Origin: Nostoc sp. 'Lobaria pulmonaria (5183) cyanobiont'
Lineage (GTDB): Bacteria > Cyanobacteriota > Cyanobacteriia > Cyanobacteriales > Nostocaceae
Assembly (NCBI RefSeq): GCF_002949795.1
Contig: NZ_CP026692.1
Coordinates: 2,787,501 to 2,851,500 of the forward strand
DNA length: 64,000 nucleotides
Direction of reading: 5' to 3'
Below the pieces are notes generated by a model, which ran no database searches, had not been told where the DNA came from, and saw only the letters and a program-made list of their open reading frames with translations. The position numbers and the translations under genes were made by a program. Below are positions 7,645 through 17,980 of this stretch, in pieces. Every line of letters begins with the position of its first letter. The first letter of the stretch is position 1.

Positions 7645-10581
7645 GTGGTATTGAACGCCCCTATTCTCAAGTCTAATGAGCAGCAAGTGCTGGACGAAAA
7701 AAGTCAAAAGTTAAGTAGTTTTGTGCCAAGACACATTGGCCCTAACTCCGATGACATCCAACAAATGCTTAAGGTATTGGGGTTTCCCAGTCTGGATGCC
7801 CTAATTGACCAAACAGTTCCACAGGCAATCAGGCTGAAGCAACCGCTAAAGTTACCAGAAGCAGAAAGTGAGTATGCAGCACTGGCATGGTTAAAAAAAG
7901 TTGCTGCCAAAAATCAGGTTTTCCGTTCATATATTGGTATGGGCTATTACGACAGTATTACCCCACCTGTGATTGGGCGTAATATCCTAGAAAACCCCGG
8001 TTGGTATACTGCCTACACTCCTTATCAGCCAGAAATTGCCCAAGGGCGACTAGAAGCGCTGCTAAATTTTCAAACCCTGATTATTGACCTTACAGGTTTA
8101 GAAATTGCTAATGCTTCGTTACTTGATGAAGCCACAGCCGCAGCTGAAGCGATGAGCCTAAGCTATGGTGTTTGTAAAAATCAGGCAAATGCCTATTTTG
8201 TCTCTAGTGAGTGCCATCCCCAAACCATTGACGTATTGCAAACACGCGCTCAACCATTAGGGATTAAGATTATTGTCGGCGATCATCAAACATTTGATTT
8301 TGAGCGACCAATTTTTGGGGCTGTTCTGCAATACCCTGCAAGTGATGGCACTATTTACGACTACCGCGCTTTTATAGAAAAAGCCCATGCTAAGGGTGCA
8401 TTGGTGACGGTAGCAGCAGATCCTTTAAGTTTAACTTTGCTAACCCCTCCAGGGGAATTTGGCGCTGATATTGCTGTCGGAAGCACTCAGCGATTCGGTA
8501 TTCCTTTGGGGTTTGGGGGGCCTCATGCGGCATACTTTGCTACGAAAGAAGAGTATAAACGGCTGGTTCCAGGGCGAATCGTAGGTGTATCAAAAGATAC
8601 TCAAGGTAAGCCTGCATTACGTCTCGCCTTGCAAACTCGTGAGCAGCACATCCGCCGCGAAAAAGCTACTAGTAATATCTGTACTGCACAGGTATTGTTG
8701 GCGGTGATGGCGAGTATGTACGCCGTATATCATGGCCCTGCTGGACTGAAGCAAATTGCGGAGAATATCCATTCTTTGACGGTGTTATTGGCTGAAGGAC
8801 TGAAGCGTTTGGGTTACAGCATCAGTTCCAAAGATTTCTTTGATACGCTGCGAGTCGAACTGGGAAGACGCAATTTAAAAGATATTCTGGCAGTTAGCGA
8901 ACAACTTCAAATTAACCTACGGGTTTTTGATGCCACTGCTGTTGGTATATCCTTGGATGAAACAACTACGCCAGAAGATTTAATCGACCTCTGGCAGATT
9001 TTCGCTGGTACAGATGATTTACCCTTCACTTTAGAAGAATTAACTTCTGACTCATGCTTTCATCTTCCTCTCTCCCGTACAAGTACATATCTCACCCACC
9101 CAGTTTTTAACCGCTATCACTCAGAAACTGAGTTGTTGCGCTATCTGCACAGGCTAGAAAGCAAGGACTTGTCGCTAACGACATCGATGATTCCTTTGGG
9201 TTCTTGCACAATGAAGTTGAATGCGACAGCTGAGATGATTCCGGTAAGTTGGGAGGAATTTGGCAAGATTCATCCATTTGCCCCGGCGTCGCAAACACAA
9301 GGTTATCAAATCTTGTTTGAGCAACTTGAGGCATGGTTAGCTGAAATTACTGGGTTTGCGGGAATTTCTCTACAACCAAATGCTGGTTCTCAGGGCGAAT
9401 ATGCTGGACTTTTAGTAATTCGTCAATATCACAAAAATCGGGGCGAAGCACACCGTAACGTCTGTTTGATTCCCACTTCCGCACATGGGACAAACCCAGC
9501 GAGTGCGGTGATGTGCGGGATGAAGGTGGTGGCTGTTGCCTGTGACTCACAAGGGAATATTGACGTTGATGACCTGAAGAGTAAGGCAGAAAAACACAGC
9601 AATGAACTTGCCGCCTTAATGGTGACATATCCCTCAACTCACGGTGTTTTTGAGGAGCCAATTCAAGAAATCTGCACTGTTGTGCATAGTCACGGTGGAC
9701 AAGTTTACATGGATGGGGCAAATATGAACGCCCAAGTAGGAATTTGCCGTCCTGGAGATATTGGCGCGGATGTCTGCCATTTAAACTTGCACAAGACCTT
9801 CTGTATTCCTCATGGTGGCGGTGGCCCTGGTATGGGGCCCATTGGCGTTGCATCTCATCTTGTACCTTTTCTGCCCGGACATCCTGTGGTAGGGACTGGG
9901 GAGTGGGGAGTGGGGAGTAGGGAAGAAATCTCTAATTCCCAACGTATTGGTGCTGTGGCAGCTGCACCTTGGGGTAGTGCTAGTATCTTGGTGATTTCTT
10001 GGATGTACATTGCCATGATGGGTGCAGGGGGTTTAACCCATGCAACTAAGGTGGCAATTCTCAACGCTAACTACATCGCCAAGAAACTGGAATCGTACTA
10101 TCCGGTTTTGTATCAAGGGAAAAATGGTCTAGTTGCCCATGAGTGTATTTTAGATTTGCGATCGCTCAAAAAATCAGCTGCGATCGAAATCGATGATGTT
10201 GCCAAGCGTCTGATCGATTATGGCTTCCATGCGCCGACTGTCTCCTGGCCTGTTGGGGGTACAATCATGGTGGAACCTACAGAAAGTGAATCTAAACAAG
10301 AGTTGGATCGTTTCTGTGATGCGTTGATTTCTATTCGCCAAGAAATTGCTGAAATAGAATTAGGCAAGGTGAATGCCCAAGATAATGTTTTGAAGAACGC
10401 ACCCCACACCGCCGAAAGTCTCATCACCGGAGAATGGCAGCATCCCTATTCTCGCGAACAAGCTGCCTATCCTGCATCTTGGACTCGTGAGTATAAATTC
10501 TGGCCTGCTGTTGGTCGCATTGACTCAGCTTTTGGGGATAGGAATTTTGTTTGTTCTTGTCTGCCAATGGATGCTTATTAA
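7645..10581 (+). CDS. gcvP: glycine dehydrogenase (decarboxylating), P protein
   Basis: 978 residues, a single-chain P protein with both homologous halves. It decarboxylates glycine using pyridoxal phosphate and loads the aminomethyl group on GcvH. The PLP lysine is K717 in [17 protein letters not shown]. Other family motifs are FVPRHIGP near the N-terminus, [25 protein letters not shown], and the second-half motif [13 protein letters not shown]. The start is a GTG at 7645 with GGAGAG eight bases upstream. An unusual insertion of three GGGGAGT heptamers at 9898-9918 encodes part of [17 protein letters not shown], between HPVV and the conserved [14 protein letters not shown]. The frame remains open. 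Confidence 0.96.
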   Translation: MVLNAPILKSNEQQVLDEKSQKLSSFVPRHIGPNSDDIQQMLKVLGFPSLDALIDQTVPQAIRLKQPLKLPEAESEYAALAWLKKVAAKNQVFRSYIGMGYYDSITPPVIGRNILENPGWYTAYTPYQPEIAQGRLEALLNFQTLIIDLTGLEIANASLLDEATAAAEAMSLSYGVCKNQANAYFVSSECHPQTIDVLQTRAQPLGIKIIVGDHQTFDFERPIFGAVLQYPASDGTIYDYRAFIEKAHAKGALVTVAADPLSLTLLTPPGEFGADIAVGSTQRFGIPLGFGGPHAAYFATKEEYKRLVPGRIVGVSKDTQGKPALRLALQTREQHIRREKATSNICTAQVLLAVMASMYAVYHGPAGLKQIAENIHSLTVLLAEGLKRLGYSISSKDFFDTLRVELGRRNLKDILAVSEQLQINLRVFDATAVGISLDETTTPEDLIDLWQIFAGTDDLPFTLEELTSDSCFHLPLSRTSTYLTHPVFNRYHSETELLRYLHRLESKDLSLTTSMIPLGSCTMKLNATAEMIPVSWEEFGKIHPFAPASQTQGYQILFEQLEAWLAEITGFAGISLQPNAGSQGEYAGLLVIRQYHKNRGEAHRNVCLIPTSAHGTNPASAVMCGMKVVAVACDSQGNIDVDDLKSKAEKHSNELAALMVTYPSTHGVFEEPIQEICTVVHSHGGQVYMDGANMNAQVGICRPGDIGADVCHLNLHKTFCIPHGGGGPGMGPIGVASHLVPFLPGHPVVGTGEWGVGSREEISNSQRIGAVAAAPWGSASILVISWMYIAMMGAGGLTHATKVAILNANYIAKKLESYYPVLYQGKNGLVAHECILDLRSLKKSAAIEIDDVAKRLIDYGFHAPTVSWPVGGTIMVEPTESESKQELDRFCDALISIRQEIAEIELGKVNAQDNVLKNAPHTAESLITGEWQHPYSREQAAYPASWTREYKFWPAVGRIDSAFGDRNFVCSCLPMDAY
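9898..9918 (+). repeat. (GGGGAGT)x3 heptamer repeat inside gcvP
   Basis: Three perfect GGGGAGT heptamers lie in the coding sequence of gcvP, followed by AGGGAAGAAATC. Three sevens make 21 bp, so the frame is kept. Such heptamer runs normally occur between genes in these genomes (short tandemly repeated repetitive sequences). Confidence 0.9.
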
Positions 10582-10597
10582 ACTGAAGTGAAGAATT

Positions 10598-10627
10598 AGG
10601 AGTTAGGAATTAAAACTCCTAACTCCT
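10598..10627. terminator. strong hairpin between convergent gcvP and phoD
   Basis: AGGAGTTAGGA and TCCTAACTCCT are perfect 11-bp arms around an AT-rich 8-base loop. The hairpin sits between the ends of gcvP and the minus-strand phosphatase gene and could serve both. There is no good T-run, so factor-independent termination is not certain. Confidence 0.55.
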
Positions 10628-10701
10628 GCCTTCGATAAACACTGATGATTTACCTGTTTCTATCTGTAATTGTCTGGTTACAATACCTGGGAATTAAACG
10701 A

Positions 10702-12288
10702 TTAGGCTTGTTGTATTTCTGGACGACCATCTTCAACTACAAATGAAGCCCGCTTACTAAGCGTGCCATTCGGGGTTGTGACGTTTGATAAAACTAGATA
10801 GTCTGTCTTGCAGGTTGTGGGAGTCAGCGCACAACGAACATACCCCCGTTGACCGTTGAAGAATTTAATGTGTGGATTATCGGGTAAGTAAGCTTCAACA
10901 TTTGGGCTGGTATCTGCCCCATCTCCACCGGAGGTTATTGAGGTGCAGACAAATTCACTTCCGACTGTAGCAGATTTTGGGTTATTAAAGTCAGCCTTTA
11001 AATTCATTGCCCAGTTGGAATGGATATCGCCTGATAAGACTACTGGATTAGATGGTTTGCGCTGTTCTAAAAAACGCATGAGGCGATCGCGGGAAGCCAC
11101 ATAACCATCCCACTTATCCATACTGTAGGTTCCGCCCTCCCCTGGTTTTGTATCTATCTGAGCAACTACAACTTGCTGGGCTAAAACGTTCCACTTAGCC
11201 TGTGAACTATTTAAACCATCATATAGCCAATTTTCCTGACGCTTACCAGTAATCGTTGCATTCGGATCTTCTCCACAAGGACGTTCTTTAGTGCCATCAC
11301 CACAGGGCTGATCGGTACGATACTGACGGGTATCTAGGACATGGAAGGTAGCTAAGTTACCAAAGGAGAGCCGACGGAAAAGTTGCATATCGGGGCCAAC
11401 GGGACGCGAGAAGGGGCGCAGTGGCATGTGTTCGTAGTAAGCCTGATAGGCAGCAGCCCGTCGTTGCAGGAAGATTGCCCGATTTTGATCTGGTTCAGTA
11501 TCGACTTCCGAGATGTCGTTGGCGTAGTTGTTTTCTACCTCGTGGTCATCCCAGGTGACAATCCAAGGAAAGGCTGCATGAGCTGCTTGCAGATTGGTAT
11601 CGGTTTTATAGAGGGCGTGACGGTTGCGGTAATCTTCCAAGGTGAGAATTTCGGCACTGTTGTGCTTTCTGGGGCGATTGTTTGATATTCCTCCTTCATA
11701 GATGTAGTCTCCAACATGCACTACCAAGCTGAGATCATCCTGGGCAATATATTTGTAAGCAGTATAGTATCCCTGCTCATAGTGCTGACAGGAGACAAGG
11801 GCAAAGTTTAATTTATTTAAGTAGCCACCTGCTAGAGGAGCTGTACGAGTGCGACCAATAGGACTAGCGTCTTGGCCGACAAGAAACCGATACCAGTACC
11901 AAGTATCAGATTGCAGGCCTTCTACCACAACTCGAACAGAGTGAGCTAGTTGTGGAGTTGCAAGTACCGTACCTCTGGAGACAATACGTCTCATATCAGG
12001 ATCGGTTGCTACTTCCCAGCGAATTGGCACATTAGCAGGTGGCATTCCACCTCCATTTAAGGGTTCAGGAGCGAGACGAGTCCAAATCACTACGCTGGTA
12101 GGATAGGGATCGCCCGATGCTACACCCAAAGAGAAAGGATAATTGGAAAATCTGCTTGTGGCGATTACTCTTTGAGGAGAAAATTGGTTAGCGATCGCTA
12201 AACCAGACAATGCTCCTGCTCCGATAATTAAGTTACGTCGTTTGATTCGACTGTGCAGGAACTGCTCAAAATTCCGGTAATTTACCAT
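10702..12288 (-). CDS. phoD: PhoD-like alkaline phosphatase/phosphodiesterase, exported
   Basis: 528 residues. The N-terminus has KRRNLIIGAGALSGLAIA, a Tat-type signal, as in other PhoD enzymes. The N-terminal PhoD domain (FSLGVASGDPYPTSVVIWTRL) comes first. The metallophosphatase domain follows, with VHVGDYIYEGG, the metal-site motif WDDHEVENNYAND, and VVLSGDIHSNW. PhoD hydrolyses phosphomonoesters and diesters outside the membrane with Ca and Fe, and cyanobacteria use it under phosphate limitation. The ATG has a good ribosome site (CAGGAG). I looked for a Pho box upstream and saw no convincing tandem CTTAACCT repeats. The gene is convergent with gcvP. Confidence 0.88.
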   Translation of the reverse strand: MVNYRNFEQFLHSRIKRRNLIIGAGALSGLAIANQFSPQRVIATSRFSNYPFSLGVASGDPYPTSVVIWTRLAPEPLNGGGMPPANVPIRWEVATDPDMRRIVSRGTVLATPQLAHSVRVVVEGLQSDTWYWYRFLVGQDASPIGRTRTAPLAGGYLNKLNFALVSCQHYEQGYYTAYKYIAQDDLSLVVHVGDYIYEGGISNNRPRKHNSAEILTLEDYRNRHALYKTDTNLQAAHAAFPWIVTWDDHEVENNYANDISEVDTEPDQNRAIFLQRRAAAYQAYYEHMPLRPFSRPVGPDMQLFRRLSFGNLATFHVLDTRQYRTDQPCGDGTKERPCGEDPNATITGKRQENWLYDGLNSSQAKWNVLAQQVVVAQIDTKPGEGGTYSMDKWDGYVASRDRLMRFLEQRKPSNPVVLSGDIHSNWAMNLKADFNNPKSATVGSEFVCTSITSGGDGADTSPNVEAYLPDNPHIKFFNGQRGYVRCALTPTTCKTDYLVLSNVTTPNGTLSKRASFVVEDGRPEIQQA

Positions 12289-12512
12289 TCTCTACTCCTG
12301 GCTAGGTAAGTTAAAGTACAGCAATAGCTAACACAAAGAAGGCAGGGTAATTTTAGGAAAAGTTCGTAACTAATTCCCTTAGCAAAATCAGATTTTAATT
12401 TCCAATTTTTGATTTTGCTATCAATGTGTTAGATATTGTTTTCCTACAGAAAAGCCTACTAATAAGAGATTAATTCTGGGCAAAGAAAGCGTTAATATCA
12501 ACTTAAACAAGG

Positions 12513-13064
12513 TTAGATTTTAACCTTTTTAATTGATGCTACCTTTCTCTTCATCATCCAGCCAAGGCTACAAGTAAAAAGAGCGCCAACTAAAGGTGTA
12601 GGTTCAGGTACTTGTCTATAAGAAACTGTACCTGATATAAATTCAGCATTTGGAGAAGTTTTAGAGAAAATTGTAAAATCCTCACCAATAATTTCATAAC
12701 TTATAGAACTGGAAGGATTAGCTTGATCATTGAACTGATAATCTAACGCAAAATATTTTTTTCCTGTTAAAGATGTGCTTGAAAAAATTAGAGGAAAATC
12801 TGGGTAGTTGGCATCATCTTTTTGCGTGTAAACGGTAGAGTCACCATCAAATTTAAAAGAAAGTGACTTAATGGCAGTTTCAGGATTATAGTCATTGCTG
12901 AAAGTTGAGTCATCAAAGCTAAAAAAGCCATTTCCCTTAGTTACTGGGCTATCAACTGTGAAAGCGTAATTCAGAATTGCAGCAGATGCAGATTTTGCAT
13001 CTACGGTAGCAAAACCTAAAGTAAGAGTAGCAGCAGCAATCAATAATTTTGGAACCAATTTCAT
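12513..13064 (-). CDS. PEP-CTERM sorting-domain protein
   Basis: 183 residues from the chosen ATG at 13064 (MKLVPKLLIAA), which has GAGG at a proper distance; in-frame starts further upstream lack this. A signal peptide (LLIAAATLTLGFATVDAKSASA) is followed by a beta-rich body (FFSFDDSTFSNDY, SLSFKFDGDSTVY). The C-terminus has the PEP-CTERM signature: VPEP, one hydrophobic helix (LVGALFTCSLGWMM) and a basic end (KRK). Such proteins are sorted and anchored by exosortase and usually act at the cell surface or in exopolysaccharide. No exosortase gene is in the window. Confidence 0.8.
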   Translation of the reverse strand: MKLVPKLLIAAATLTLGFATVDAKSASAAILNYAFTVDSPVTKGNGFFSFDDSTFSNDYNPETAIKSLSFKFDGDSTVYTQKDDANYPDFPLIFSSTSLTGKKYFALDYQFNDQANPSSSISYEIIGEDFTIFSKTSPNAEFISGTVSYRQVPEPTPLVGALFTCSLGWMMKRKVASIKKVKI

Positions 13065-13676
13065 CTCTGTTTTCCTCACCATAAACTTCTCTAAGCAATG
13101 CAACTACAAGCTATAAAAATAACTTGTTCCTAACTTACTTATTTTCCAAATGGATATTCATAACTGGTTAGAACAGTGATGAAATCAATGATTTGTTTCT
13201 TTTTATTGACAAAGAGACAAATCTCCAATTATTTTGAGACACTCGATTTTAGAATTACAAGTTTAAGCGGACTTTAATCAAAGGTAAAAATAAAATTTAA
13301 TTTAAGTTTGCCAATGAAAAAGTTAGCCGATAACCGCAGAGCAAACGCATCTAAATATTGCTCGGCCTGAATAAGAGTGGAATTCAGCAAGACTGCTATC
13401 AGATAAGACTTTCAGGAAATTAAATGTTCACTTTTATTGCAATGACAATCATTATGAGAGGGAGGAAAAGTTAGAGAAAACCATCGCTTGGCTGTCAAAG
13501 AAGGGAGCAACGCGATTTTATAAGCTCAGGGTAAATTATCAATTACATCACTAAATTCTCAATAATACAGGTTTTTTTGTTGCGATGCCTACGGCGGGCT
13601 ACGCCTACGCTACGTGTACCGGAGGTAATCGCATCCCAAAATAGCCTATTTGCGTTTTTAGTTTTCACACTTAGCC
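13065..13676. other. gene-free region with dispersed repeats and a Fur-box-like site
   Basis: No convincing gene in about 610 bp. Three things stand out. A CAGAGCAAACGCATCT motif at 13337-13352 is a variant of a motif found at five other places in the window. AATGACAATCATTATGAG at ~13443-13460 resembles a Fur box, but no gene follows closely. CGATGCCTACGGCGGGCTACG (reported here in part, ~13583-13630) is a GC-rich dispersed repeat typical of Nostoc intergenic DNA. Confidence 0.5.
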
Positions 13677-14549
13677 TTAACTGAATTGTATTGCCTCTAA
13701 TTCTTCTCTTACAGATAAAGGCTGATACCCCAATGCAAAAGCTTTGGAACTATCCAAAGAAACATCTGTCGGTCTAGGTGCTGCCATTTTCACATCTTGT
13801 TGTCGACAGGCTTTTAGTCCGGTGGCGGGAAGTTGAAATACTTCTACTAATATCTGTCCAAAATCATAACGTGAAATCCGCTCTTTGCCACCTAAGTGAA
13901 TGATGCCATTAACTTTTTGCAATGCTAATAAAAGTCCTTTAGCGGCAGTTGTTCCACTTACTGGTGTGCGAAATTCATCTATAAATAAACTCAATTCTTT
14001 TTCGGCTTGTAAAGTTTGAATAAATGGCTGAATAAAGCTTTTAGCTGTGGGTGTTGCTGCACCAAACATCAACGGCATTCGACACACTGCGGTCATGGGA
14101 TATCTTTCTAGCATATCTGCTTCTGCGATCGCTTTTTGCTCACCGTAAAGATTGACAGGACACACGGCATCCCTTTCTCGATATGGAGCATTTAAGCCAT
14201 CAAAAACCAAGTCGGTTGAGGTAAAAGCACAAGGAATAGAATTATCCGCGCAAAGTCCGGCAATATTGCAAGATACGATAACATTAATTGCGTGTGATTC
14301 TTTGGGGTTGATTTGACAAAAATTTGGTTGCGAATGTGCAGCAGTATGAATAACTGCTTCTGGTTTGACATCATTAAAGATGCGTTTCAATTCCTGAAAA
14401 TTTGTTAAGTTCGCTTTTAATATTTTCATACCAGAAATCTCTAAAGGATGGGATAAATAAGTGCCATATATATCCCATTCTTTTTTTCCAAACTGGCAAA
14501 GATGCCATCCTAAAAAACCACTTGCTCCAGTGATTAACAATTTTTTCAT
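13677..14549 (-). CDS. RmlD-like NAD-dependent sugar reductase/epimerase (extended SDR)
   Basis: 290 residues from the ATG at 14549; an upstream TTG would add seven residues and is less likely. The cofactor motif is KKLLITGASGFLGWHL at the N-terminus. STDLVFDG (near residue 117) and the catalytic YGEQK (Y-x3-K) match the RmlD group, which reduces dTDP-4-keto-rhamnose. Here the exact sugar is not known. The protein could equally be the MAT2B-like or another extended SDR. It is transcribed away from the PEP-CTERM region and is probably monocistronic. Confidence 0.75.
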   Translation of the reverse strand: MKKLLITGASGFLGWHLCQFGKKEWDIYGTYLSHPLEISGMKILKANLTNFQELKRIFNDVKPEAVIHTAAHSQPNFCQINPKESHAINVIVSCNIAGLCADNSIPCAFTSTDLVFDGLNAPYRERDAVCPVNLYGEQKAIAEADMLERYPMTAVCRMPLMFGAATPTAKSFIQPFIQTLQAEKELSLFIDEFRTPVSGTTAAKGLLLALQKVNGIIHLGGKERISRYDFGQILVEVFQLPATGLKACRQQDVKMAAPRPTDVSLDSSKAFALGYQPLSVREELEAIQFS

Positions 14550-14627
14550 ATTTAATCGGAAACCGCTCAAGAAAAAATCCTTGCTACAGCAGGCTTATAT
14601 TTTACACTGAGTAGTGGTAATAAAATA

Positions 14628-15371
14628 CTATTGCAGTAATTTCTGAAACTGCTTTTCACTACGCACTTTGCTAAAGTCTGGGTCAGTTTTTGCTAATTTC
14701 TTGTATTTATCAGGAACAAGCTTGATTGCTTTGTCTAGGTTCTCAATTGTTAATTCCAGATTGCTTTGTAAAGCATAAGAGCAAGCTTTGTTGTAATATA
14801 CTTGGTGCAAATCTTGCTTGATGGCGATCGCTCTATCATAAGATGCAATAGCATCTTGGTAGCGGTGCAGCTTTGTCAGAGCAATGCCTCGGTTAATTAA
14901 GGCTTCATATTTGTCGGGTTTGATAGCGATCGCTTTGTCGTAAGATGCGATCGCATCTTTGTAGAGTTGCAACGATGTTAGAGCTATGCCACGATTATAC
15001 CAAGCTTCATATTTGTCGGGTTGGATCGCGATCGCTCTATTATATGATGTAAGAGCGTCTTTATAGCGTTGCAACGACGTTAAGGCTATGCCACGGTTAA
15101 TCCAAGCTTCAGGATTCTCAACTTTGATGGCGATCGCTTTATCATAAGCTTTTATGGCGTCTTCATAATTTTGTCTATCTAATAAATTATTACCTTGATG
15201 AAACAAATCTTCTGCTTTTTGCGTAGCCTTCGCTTCTATGAAAAGTTGGGTTACATTGCTTTCTTGGACAACCTGTGTAGTATTTTCTGCTGATGAGTTT
15301 GCCCCATCACTACAGCCAAATGCCAAGAAAGCTATCAAGCCAGATGCAACGAAGCAGTGCCGAAAAACCAT
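14628..15371 (-). CDS. TPR lipoprotein
   Basis: 247 residues. A lipoprotein signal peptide ends at IAFLAFGC (lipobox), so the mature protein begins with a lipidated cysteine followed by a Ser/Asn-rich linker. Residues ~50-215 form about five canonical 34-residue TPRs (EAWINRGIALTSLQRYKDALTSYNRAIAI and near copies), probably a protein-protein scaffold at a membrane. The repeats are nearly identical at DNA level and each contains a HIP1 octamer. Its partners are not evident from the neighbours. Confidence 0.82.
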   Translation of the reverse strand: MVFRHCFVASGLIAFLAFGCSDGANSSAENTTQVVQESNVTQLFIEAKATQKAEDLFHQGNNLLDRQNYEDAIKAYDKAIAIKVENPEAWINRGIALTSLQRYKDALTSYNRAIAIQPDKYEAWYNRGIALTSLQLYKDAIASYDKAIAIKPDKYEALINRGIALTKLHRYQDAIASYDRAIAIKQDLHQVYYNKACSYALQSNLELTIENLDKAIKLVPDKYKKLAKTDPDFSKVRSEKQFQKLLQ

Positions 15372-16013
15372 GCTGTACCTACAAAAATTATTAGATGATG
15401 TTAAAATTTGTTAGTTTCTTGAGTATTATCAAAATACACTAGTTTTTACCCATTAATTTACTTCTATTTCTTTTCAGAAAGAGCCTTGTTGACGATGCAT
15501 AAAACTTTATTCAAATCAAGCGTGAATAATAATATCATAGTAAAGACACATAAAGCAATCGCTTAGAACCTACTTTACTCAAAAACAATTATTTGTGTTG
15601 CTATACTATGTTGCGTAGCTGTAACCCGTCGTAAACATCGCACTCGTGTAGTAATTCACCGTTATGAAAAGCTTCTTTAATCCGCTAATACCGACGGTAT
15701 TAAATCAGCCAGGATCGCAGAGGTGAGGACAGAAGTAATATCAGAATAGCTAATTTTTCCAACCTTTATCTCTATTAAGGAGTTTTATTTTTCTTTAAAA
15801 TAAAATTTAAAGTCAACTCTACATTATTGATAAATCGTAGAAATAATTTATATTATATATATGGCAATTCATAGTTTTGATATTACTGAAAATTTTAGTA
15901 ATAGGAAACATTGCTCATAAAAATTGCTAGCGAATTGCTAATGCCATGAGATAATTTTTGGCATTAAATTTGTATGTTTTGTATTCATTATTTTCTATTA
16001 AGGATCTAAAACT
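15372..16013. other. gene-free region upstream of the RTX protease
   Basis: About 640 bp, AT-rich, without a supported gene. The last ~200 bp are very A/T-rich and probably contain the promoter and leader of the protease gene. An AAGGA ribosome site lies about 10 bases before its ATG. I see no clear hairpin or operator. Confidence 0.5.
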
Positions 16014-17750
16014 ATGTCTGTTTTCTCCCCTGATGGTCGGACAAAAGTTAGTAACACGACAACTTTTCCGTTTAGTGCTATAGGAAAGATGAGAATACAT
16101 TGGAAAGGCCCAGATGGGGTTATTGATACTGCTGATGATATTATCGTCAACGGTTCTGGTGCCATGATTGATCCCTACCACTTTTTAACAGCAGGACACT
16201 GTGTGTATGACACGAGATATGGGGGTTGGGCAGATAAAATTGAGGTGATGCTTGGTTCCAAAGGAAATATCATTGCTGGTACAAACCAGGCTGACTATGA
16301 ATACTATAGTGAAGCCAAATCTGCTTATACACGTTCTTTTGAAGGATGGACTCAAGGAGATCAAACTAAAAGCGAAACTTTTCAATACGATATAGGATTG
16401 GTTACTCTTGACCGCAATATTGGAAACTTCACTGGCTGGTTTAACTATGGATATGACGATAATCTCAGCAGTGGAACTTTAATGAATGTCACTGGATACC
16501 CTTCTGATAAGTTTGATTCCAACAGCGATGGAAAATGGGACAACTATGATATGTGGACTCAGAGTGGAAAAATCACAAGTACAACTGACTCAATCTTGCG
16601 TAGTAATGAGCTAGATATTCTACCTGGAAATAGTGGAGGCCCTCTCTGGCTTGATAAGTCCAACACAAATAAACCGACTATTTATGGAGTAGCTTCAAAT
16701 GAGACAACCACCAACAACACTCCGCTTTACAACGAGTTTGCCCGAATTACAAGCACTCGATATAACGAGATTCAAAACTGGATTGACGAAGACACTACTG
16801 CCCGCAAACCCATTGACAAGGCTGATTTAGTAGATTCTGACGCGTGGTTTAACACCACTCTTGGAAGTTTTAGTAATAACACTATCAAATATGGGGAAAA
16901 TTTCAGCATCACAGTCTATCCTCGTAACAATGGTACAGCCGCAACAGGCAATTTATCGGTTTCTTTTTACGCTTCTACTGATGCCAATGTCACTGATAGT
17001 ATTGGTTCTCATTACTTAATTGGTAATACAACTATTTCTTCGATTAATCCATTCAATTCAGGAACAGCGACTTGGAATAGTGCGTTTCCTAATATCCCAA
17101 TTGGAAATTACTACGTTATTTCATTTCTAGATCCAACTAATTCAATCCAAGAGTTTGATGAGAGTCTAACCAGCAACCAAAAGGTATTTAGAACTTTACT
17201 CACTGTTACCAATAGTACGCCCATTTCGACACCTCTGACCGTTTCATCAACCGTTAGCTCTCCTTTATCAGCCAATGAAGAAAATCTTACTTTAACAGGT
17301 ACAGATAATATTAATGGGACTGGTAATACTAGTAATAACAAGTTAAATGGTGGAAATAACAATGACATCCTTATAGGAGGAAGTGGTAACGATACTTTTG
17401 TTGGAGGTTTAGGTAACGATACCCTAACCGGAGAAACTGGATCTGATATTTTTACTATTAATACCCCTTCTGAGGGTATTGATAACATTACAGATTTTTC
17501 GCCCTTAGATGACACAATTTATGTTTCTAAAATAGGGTTTGGAGGTGGACTTAGTGAGGGTATACTAGAAGCTACGCAATTTTTTAGCGGTTCAGTAGCA
17601 CAAGATAGCAGCGATCGCTTTATCTACAACAAGAAAACAGGGGGTTTCTTCTTTGATGCTGATGGTACAGGCTCATCCGGTCAAATCCAAGTTGCTCAAC
17701 TAGCAATAGGTCTAGCCATGACTAATACAGATATTTTCGTGATTGCCTAA
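16014..17750 (+). CDS. secreted trypsin-like (V8-type) serine protease with CARDB and RTX repeats
   Basis: 578 residues. The protease domain (residues ~15-255) shows the catalytic triad: H62 in FLTAGHCVYD, D126 in QYDIGLVTL, and S207 in LPGNSGGPLW. Residues ~268-390 form a CARDB-like adhesion module (KADLVDSD... NYYVISFLDPTN). Residues ~430-480 contain RTX nonapeptides (GGSGNDTFVGGLGNDTLTG) that bind Ca2+. The C-terminal ~90 residues match the usual RTX secretion end. There is no N-terminal signal peptide, so type I secretion is likely, but no ABC exporter is in the window. Probably an extracellular, calcium-dependent enzyme. Confidence 0.85.
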   Translation: MSVFSPDGRTKVSNTTTFPFSAIGKMRIHWKGPDGVIDTADDIIVNGSGAMIDPYHFLTAGHCVYDTRYGGWADKIEVMLGSKGNIIAGTNQADYEYYSEAKSAYTRSFEGWTQGDQTKSETFQYDIGLVTLDRNIGNFTGWFNYGYDDNLSSGTLMNVTGYPSDKFDSNSDGKWDNYDMWTQSGKITSTTDSILRSNELDILPGNSGGPLWLDKSNTNKPTIYGVASNETTTNNTPLYNEFARITSTRYNEIQNWIDEDTTARKPIDKADLVDSDAWFNTTLGSFSNNTIKYGENFSITVYPRNNGTAATGNLSVSFYASTDANVTDSIGSHYLIGNTTISSINPFNSGTATWNSAFPNIPIGNYYVISFLDPTNSIQEFDESLTSNQKVFRTLLTVTNSTPISTPLTVSSTVSSPLSANEENLTLTGTDNINGTGNTSNNKLNGGNNNDILIGGSGNDTFVGGLGNDTLTGETGSDIFTINTPSEGIDNITDFSPLDDTIYVSKIGFGGGLSEGILEATQFFSGSVAQDSSDRFIYNKKTGGFFFDADGTGSSGQIQVAQLAIGLAMTNTDIFVIA

Positions 17751-17798
17751 ATAATTCAAAACTTATACCAGTTTTCTATAAAGTTGTACATTCTTTTG

Positions 17799-17841
17799 AC
17801 CTCTGCCAACCTCCCCGCGAGTTCGGGAAGTTGCCAGAGGT
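17799..17841. terminator. bidirectional terminator between protease and crtO
   Basis: ACCTCTGCCAACCTCCCC pairs with GGGAAGTTGCCAGAGGT around a short loop, with one bulge. TTCTTT follows on the plus strand and there is an A-rich stretch before it for the other direction. It separates two convergent genes. Confidence 0.7.
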
Positions 17842-17980
17842 TCTTTCCATGCGTCTTTATGCAGAATTGGTATTACGCATTGAAAACCTGAAAATAGATT
17901 CTCTGTAACCCTTACAAACAAGGCTTTTAAGGGGTTGGGATGATACTTATGCGTAATTTCTAAATTTATCTGTGCAACGC

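Noticed and set aside
12289..12420. Pho box upstream of phoD
   Set aside because: Only a single loose TTTAACTTACC-like match; no tandem direct repeats with correct spacing.
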